Under the pieces are notes generated by a model. It was given only the letters and a program-made list of their open reading frames with translations, made no database searches and was not told the DNA's origin. The translations under genes were made by a program, and so were the position numbers. A stretch of 7,958 nt of DNA from an uncultured Clostridia bacterium. Lineage in GTDB: Bacteria > Bacillota > Clostridia > TANB77 > CAG-508. Location: the NCBI GenBank assembly GCA_904419095.1, contig CAJFQT010000062.1, positions 1-7,958 of the forward strand, given 5' to 3'. Positions 5,344-7,958 of this stretch are shown piece after piece. Each line of letters starts with the position of its first letter. Positions within the stretch are counted from its first letter, which is position 1.

Positions 5344-5610
5344 ATGGCTCATAAGAAAGGTCAAGGTAGCAGCCATAACGGTAGAGAGAGTGAATCAAAA
5401 CGTCTTGGTGTTAAAAGAGGAGATGGACAATTTGTTTTAGCTGGTAATATCTTAGTAAGACAAAGAGGAACAAAAATACATCCAGGAACTAATGTAGGAA
5501 AAGGTAGTGATGATACACTTTATGCATTAATAGATGGAAATGTTAAATTTGAAAGAAAAGGTAGAGACAAAAAACAAGTTAGTGTTTATCCAGTAAATGC
5601 AAATAAGTAA
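5344..5610 (+). CDS. rpmA: 50S ribosomal protein L27, without the Prp-cleaved extension
   Basis: L27 lies near the peptidyl transferase centre, and its N-terminal tail reaches the P-site tRNA. The 88 residues include MAHKKGQGSSHNGRESESKR (1-20), GNILVRQRGTKIHPG (34-48) and VGKGSDDTLYALIDG (51-65), all typical. AGGGAG (5329-5334) lies 9 bases before the ATG, and an in-frame TGA at 5335-5337 rules out a longer start. In most Firmicutes, L27 starts with a short extension ending in a QxFF-like site that the Prp protease removes, and prp lies between rplU and rpmA. Here both the extension and that gene are absent. No obgE gene follows; a terminator does. Confidence 0.97.
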   Translation: MAHKKGQGSSHNGRESESKRLGVKRGDGQFVLAGNILVRQRGTKIHPGTNVGKGSDDTLYALIDGNVKFERKGRDKKQVSVYPVNANK

Positions 5611-5623
5611 GAAATATAAAAGA

Positions 5624-5657
5624 AGAACTTTGAAATAGGATTCAAGGTTCTTTTTTT
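5624..5657 (+). terminator. Intrinsic terminator of rplU-rpmA
   Basis: Bases 5624-5634 pair with 5641-5651 (11 bp including one G-T wobble) around the loop ATAGGA, followed by seven T residues (5651-5657). It begins 14 bases after the rpmA stop and separates the ribosomal operon from pgk. Confidence 0.9.
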
Positions 5658-5762
5658 ATTGTATAGAAAATATTTATATATCAACCTTTTGAACCACTCT
5701 ACAAAATTTAGTTTGAATAGTAATAAATTCATTGAAATAGTAAAAACAATTATGCAAAATAC

Positions 5763-5791
5763 TTGAAAAATCAATATATTTGATATACAAT
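5763..5791 (+). promoter_or_regulatory. Promoter of pgk
   Basis: TTGAAA (5763-5768) and TACAAT (5786-5791) are separated by 17 bases. Transcription would begin around 5798, leaving a leader of about 56 bases with the AGGAGG site at 5840-5845. The same TTGAAA -35 and 17-base spacing are used at gap. Confidence 0.72.
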
Positions 5792-5853
5792 AGTATTGCA
5801 ATTATAAAAAGGGGCATAATGTAAATAGAGTTAAATTTTAGGAGGGATTCATA

Positions 5854-7038
5854 ATGGATAAAAAAACAGTAAAAGATATTGATTTAAAAGGAAAGAGAGT
5901 ATTTGTAAGATGTGATTTTAATGTGCCAATGGATGAAAATCAAAATATCACAGATAATACAAGAATAGTAGCAGCTTTGCCAACAATAAAATACTTACTA
6001 GAGCAAAATTGTAAAATAATATTAGCATCTCATTTAGGAAGACCAAAAGGAGAATTTAAACCAGAATTTTCATTAAAACCTGTTGCAAAAGAATTATCTA
6101 AATTATTAGATAAAGAAGTAATAATGGCAAAAGATGTAATTGGAGAAGAAACAATTCAAAAAGCATTAAATTTAAAAGAAGGAGAAATAATGCTTTTAGA
6201 AAATGTAAGATTTCATAAAGAAGAAACTGACAATGACCCAGAATTTGCGAAAAAATTAGCATCAATGGCAGAAGTATTTGTAAATGATGCATTTGGAACA
6301 GCACACAGAGCACATGCATCAACAACTGGAATAGCAAACTATTTACCAGCAGTATCAGGATTTTTAATAGAAAAAGAGTTGAAATTTTTAGGTAATGCAG
6401 TAAATAATCCAGAAAGACCTTTTGTTGCAATTTTAGGAGGAGCAAAGGTATCTGATAAAATAGGAGTAATAGATAGTTTATTAGAAAAAGTTGATACTCT
6501 AATGATTGGAGGAGGAATGGCATATACATTCTTTAAAGCTCAAGGATATGAAGTAGGAAACTCAATTTGTGAGATGGATAAATTGGATTTAGCAAAATCA
6601 GCAATGGAAAAGGCAAAACAAAAAGGTGTTAAATTATTATTACCAGTAGATACAAAAGTAGGGAAAGAATATAAAGAAGATACAGAAAGTAAAATAGTAA
6701 AATATACAGAAATTCCAGCAGATTGGGAAGGATTTGATATTGGAACAGAAACAATAAAACTATTTACAGAAGAACTAAAATCTGCAAAAACAGTAGTATG
6801 GAATGGACCATTAGGATTATTTGAATTTCCACAATTTGCGATTGGAACAAATGCAATAGCTAAAGCATTATCAGAATTAAATGCAACAACTATTATCGGT
6901 GGTGGAGATTCAGCAGCAGCTGTAAAAAAAGCAGGATTAGAAGATAAAATGACACATATCTCAACAGGTGGTGGAGCTTCACTAGAATTCTTGGAAGGAA
7001 AGAAACTACCTGGAATAGAATGTTTATTAGATAAATAA
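5854..7038 (+). CDS. pgk: Phosphoglycerate kinase
   Basis: It transfers the acyl phosphate of 1,3-bisphosphoglycerate to ADP, the first ATP-making step of glycolysis; it is a cytoplasmic monomer. The 394 residues are full length. The N-terminal substrate lobe shows VRCDFNVPMD (18-27, with D21 and N23), R37, SHLGRPKG (59-66), R119 and HRAH (151-154). The C-terminal nucleotide lobe shows GGAKVSDK (195-202), IGGGMAYTF (218-226), VWNGPLGLFE (315-324) and the glycine-rich GGGDSAAAV (349-357). AGGAGG at 5840-5845 lies 8 bases before the ATG. It has its own promoter and probably leads a transcript continuing into the Nudix and kinase genes, as no terminator is seen after it. The usual companions tpiA, gpmI and eno do not follow within the window. 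Confidence 0.98.
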   Translation: MDKKTVKDIDLKGKRVFVRCDFNVPMDENQNITDNTRIVAALPTIKYLLEQNCKIILASHLGRPKGEFKPEFSLKPVAKELSKLLDKEVIMAKDVIGEETIQKALNLKEGEIMLLENVRFHKEETDNDPEFAKKLASMAEVFVNDAFGTAHRAHASTTGIANYLPAVSGFLIEKELKFLGNAVNNPERPFVAILGGAKVSDKIGVIDSLLEKVDTLMIGGGMAYTFFKAQGYEVGNSICEMDKLDLAKSAMEKAKQKGVKLLLPVDTKVGKEYKEDTESKIVKYTEIPADWEGFDIGTETIKLFTEELKSAKTVVWNGPLGLFEFPQFAIGTNAIAKALSELNATTIIGGGDSAAAVKKAGLEDKMTHISTGGGASLEFLEGKKLPGIECLLDK

Positions 7039-7062
7039 TAATTGATTAAAAGGATGTTAAAA

Positions 7063-7710
7063 ATGAACGAATTTCAGAAATCTTTGCAAGTAAAGCAATC
7101 GAAAAGTATAAAAAGTAATTCAAATACAAAATTTTATAAGATATATGAAAAGAATAGAGAAGGTAAAAAAATATATAAAGGAAGAACAATCAAAGAAGCT
7201 AATAGTGAGCATTATTTAGGTGGTGTTTCTTGTTTTATAATTAATGAAGAAGGAAAGGTATTGCTTGAAAAAAGAGCAAATACAAATATAACTGCTGGGG
7301 CATATGATTTATGCTCTGGACATATTGATAATAATGAGACACCTACACAAGCTATGGTTAGAGAATATGTAGAAGAACTTCATAAAGGTACACAAGAGGA
7401 ACAAGATAGAGCAAGAAATGAAGCAATTCAAGGCTTAATTAAATTAGATGAATTGGATTTAAATTTTAAAGATAAGGAAAAAGAAAGAAATTTCTTTATT
7501 CAATTTTATGTATTAAAAACAAAAATAGATAAAATATCAGCCCAAAAAGAAGAAGTAGATTCAATAGAATGGATTGCTATGGAAGATGTTTTTGAGATGA
7601 TACGTAAAGGAAAAACAAAATTTCCTTATGATAAAAGATATGAAAAAATGTTTAATAAAATAAAAGAAATATTTATGCAGAAAAAACAAGAGAATGTTCA
7701 AGAAAAATAA
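7063..7710 (+). CDS. Nudix hydrolase
   Basis: Nudix enzymes hydrolyse nucleoside diphosphates linked to another moiety, using Mg2+ held by a conserved box. With the ATG at 7063 the protein has 215 residues. The Nudix box G-x5-E-x7-REUxEE is seen as G86, E92, R100, E101, E104 and E105 (the box spans about 86-108); only the glycine near the end is replaced by histidine. The preceding strand, GGVSCFIINEEGKVLLEKR (53-71), is typical. About 50 residues lead in, with a YEKNREGKKIYKGR stretch reminiscent of the isopentenyl-diphosphate isomerase-like/YfcD branch; the substrate is not predictable. A frame extension would allow TTG at 7042 or ATG at 7054, but AAAAGG (7048-7053) correctly spaces only the ATG at 7063. 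It starts 24 bases after pgk and ends 15 bases before the next gene. Confidence 0.9.
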   Translation: MNEFQKSLQVKQSKSIKSNSNTKFYKIYEKNREGKKIYKGRTIKEANSEHYLGGVSCFIINEEGKVLLEKRANTNITAGAYDLCSGHIDNNETPTQAMVREYVEELHKGTQEEQDRARNEAIQGLIKLDELDLNFKDKEKERNFFIQFYVLKTKIDKISAQKEEVDSIEWIAMEDVFEMIRKGKTKFPYDKRYEKMFNKIKEIFMQKKQENVQEK

Positions 7711-7725
7711 AAGAGTGAGGAAAAA

Positions 7726-7958
7726 ATGGTAATAGCATTAGCTGGAGTAACAGGAGTTGGAAAATCATATATAAAAAATCAAATTCATGAAAAAATGGGA
7801 ATAGAACTTCAAACAATTATAACAACTAGGAAAAAAAGAGATGGAGAAATAGAAGGTATAGATAAGAAATATGTAGATGACAATGAATTTGAGAATTTAA
7901 AAAATAAAAAAGAAATTGTTGCAACATTTGAACTCTTAGGAAATAAATATGGTTATCC
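7726..7958 (+). CDS. Guanylate-kinase-like P-loop protein, N-terminal part only
   Basis: The ATG at 7726 follows GTGAGG (7715-7720), and the frame stays open to the window end (77 full codons). Residues 2-14 read VIALAGVTGVGKS, a Walker A P-loop. The segment TTRKKRDGEIEGIDKKYV (34-51) parallels the GMP-binding TTRxPRxGExxGxxYxF region of guanylate kinases, and FELLGNKYGY (68-77) parallels the ExxxYG region. The P-loop differs from the usual SGxSGxGK of Gmk, so this may be a divergent guanylate kinase or a paralogue acting on another small phosphorylated substrate (a PhnN-like role is possible). It is the third gene after pgk in the presumed transcript. Confidence 0.75.
   Translation, partial: MVIALAGVTGVGKSYIKNQIHEKMGIELQTIITTRKKRDGEIEGIDKKYVDDNEFENLKNKKEIVATFELLGNKYGY

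Noticed and set aside
5796..5820. Second pgk promoter (TTGCAA with CATAAT)
   Set aside because: The spacer is only 13 bases, too short for a sigma-70-type promoter; the TTGAAA/TACAAT pair with 17 bases is better.
6098..6529. Minus-strand open frame of 143 codons opposite pgk, rich in leucine
   Set aside because: It is antisense to well-conserved pgk codons, and its leucine runs come from reading TTA/AAA-rich codons backwards; there is no ribosome binding site or recognisable domain.
7042..7062. TTG start for the Nudix gene at 7042
   Set aside because: No ribosome binding site precedes it, whereas AAAAGG at 7048-7053 is correctly spaced for the ATG at 7063.

Overview
The window looks like chromosomal DNA from a low-GC Gram-positive bacterium, most likely an AT-rich Clostridia-type Bacillota. 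This rests on very A/T-rich codon use (ATA, AGA, TTA, GCA, ACA), strong AGGAGG-type ribosome binding sites, Clostridia-like GapA, Pgk, L21 and L27 proteins, and TTGACA/TATAAT-type promoters. All real genes lie on the + strand. I cannot name a species.

Layout. (1) 2-424: C-terminal end of a beta-CASP metallo-beta-lactamase-fold ribonuclease-like protein, cut by the window edge. (2) 537-2501: a complete glycoside hydrolase family 15 (glucoamylase-like) protein without a signal peptide. (3) 2501-3576: a compact REP/RAYT-type element. A Y1/HUH transposase gene (2694-3485) lies between two small arrays of a 31-nt repeat spaced by TTT or AAA (period about 34). Three units precede the gene and three follow it in inverted orientation. 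(4) 3596-4781: gap (glyceraldehyde-3-phosphate dehydrogenase) with its own promoter, a structured leader and an intrinsic terminator. (5) 4801-5657: rplU-rpmA (ribosomal proteins L21 and L27) with a strong promoter, an L21-leader-like structure and a terminator. The Prp protease gene usually found between these two genes in Firmicutes is absent, and L27 has no cleavable N-terminal extension. (6) 5763-7958: pgk with its own promoter, followed at short spacing by a Nudix hydrolase and a guanylate-kinase-like P-loop protein that runs off the window.

How the genes relate. gap and pgk catalyse consecutive steps of lower glycolysis but are separated here by an independent ribosomal-protein operon, each unit having its own promoter. 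The GH15 enzyme would release glucose from intracellular alpha-glucans, a plausible but unlinked carbon source. The Nudix and kinase genes probably share the pgk transcript. The most distinctive part is the RAYT element: its repeats are matched to the flanks of its own transposase and seen nowhere else in the window, and the transposase stop codon lies inside the first downstream repeat.

No gene-free stretch exceeds 300 bases. The longest is 5611-5853, which holds the rpmA terminator and the pgk promoter. The part in between (about 5658-5760) shows nothing I can name.
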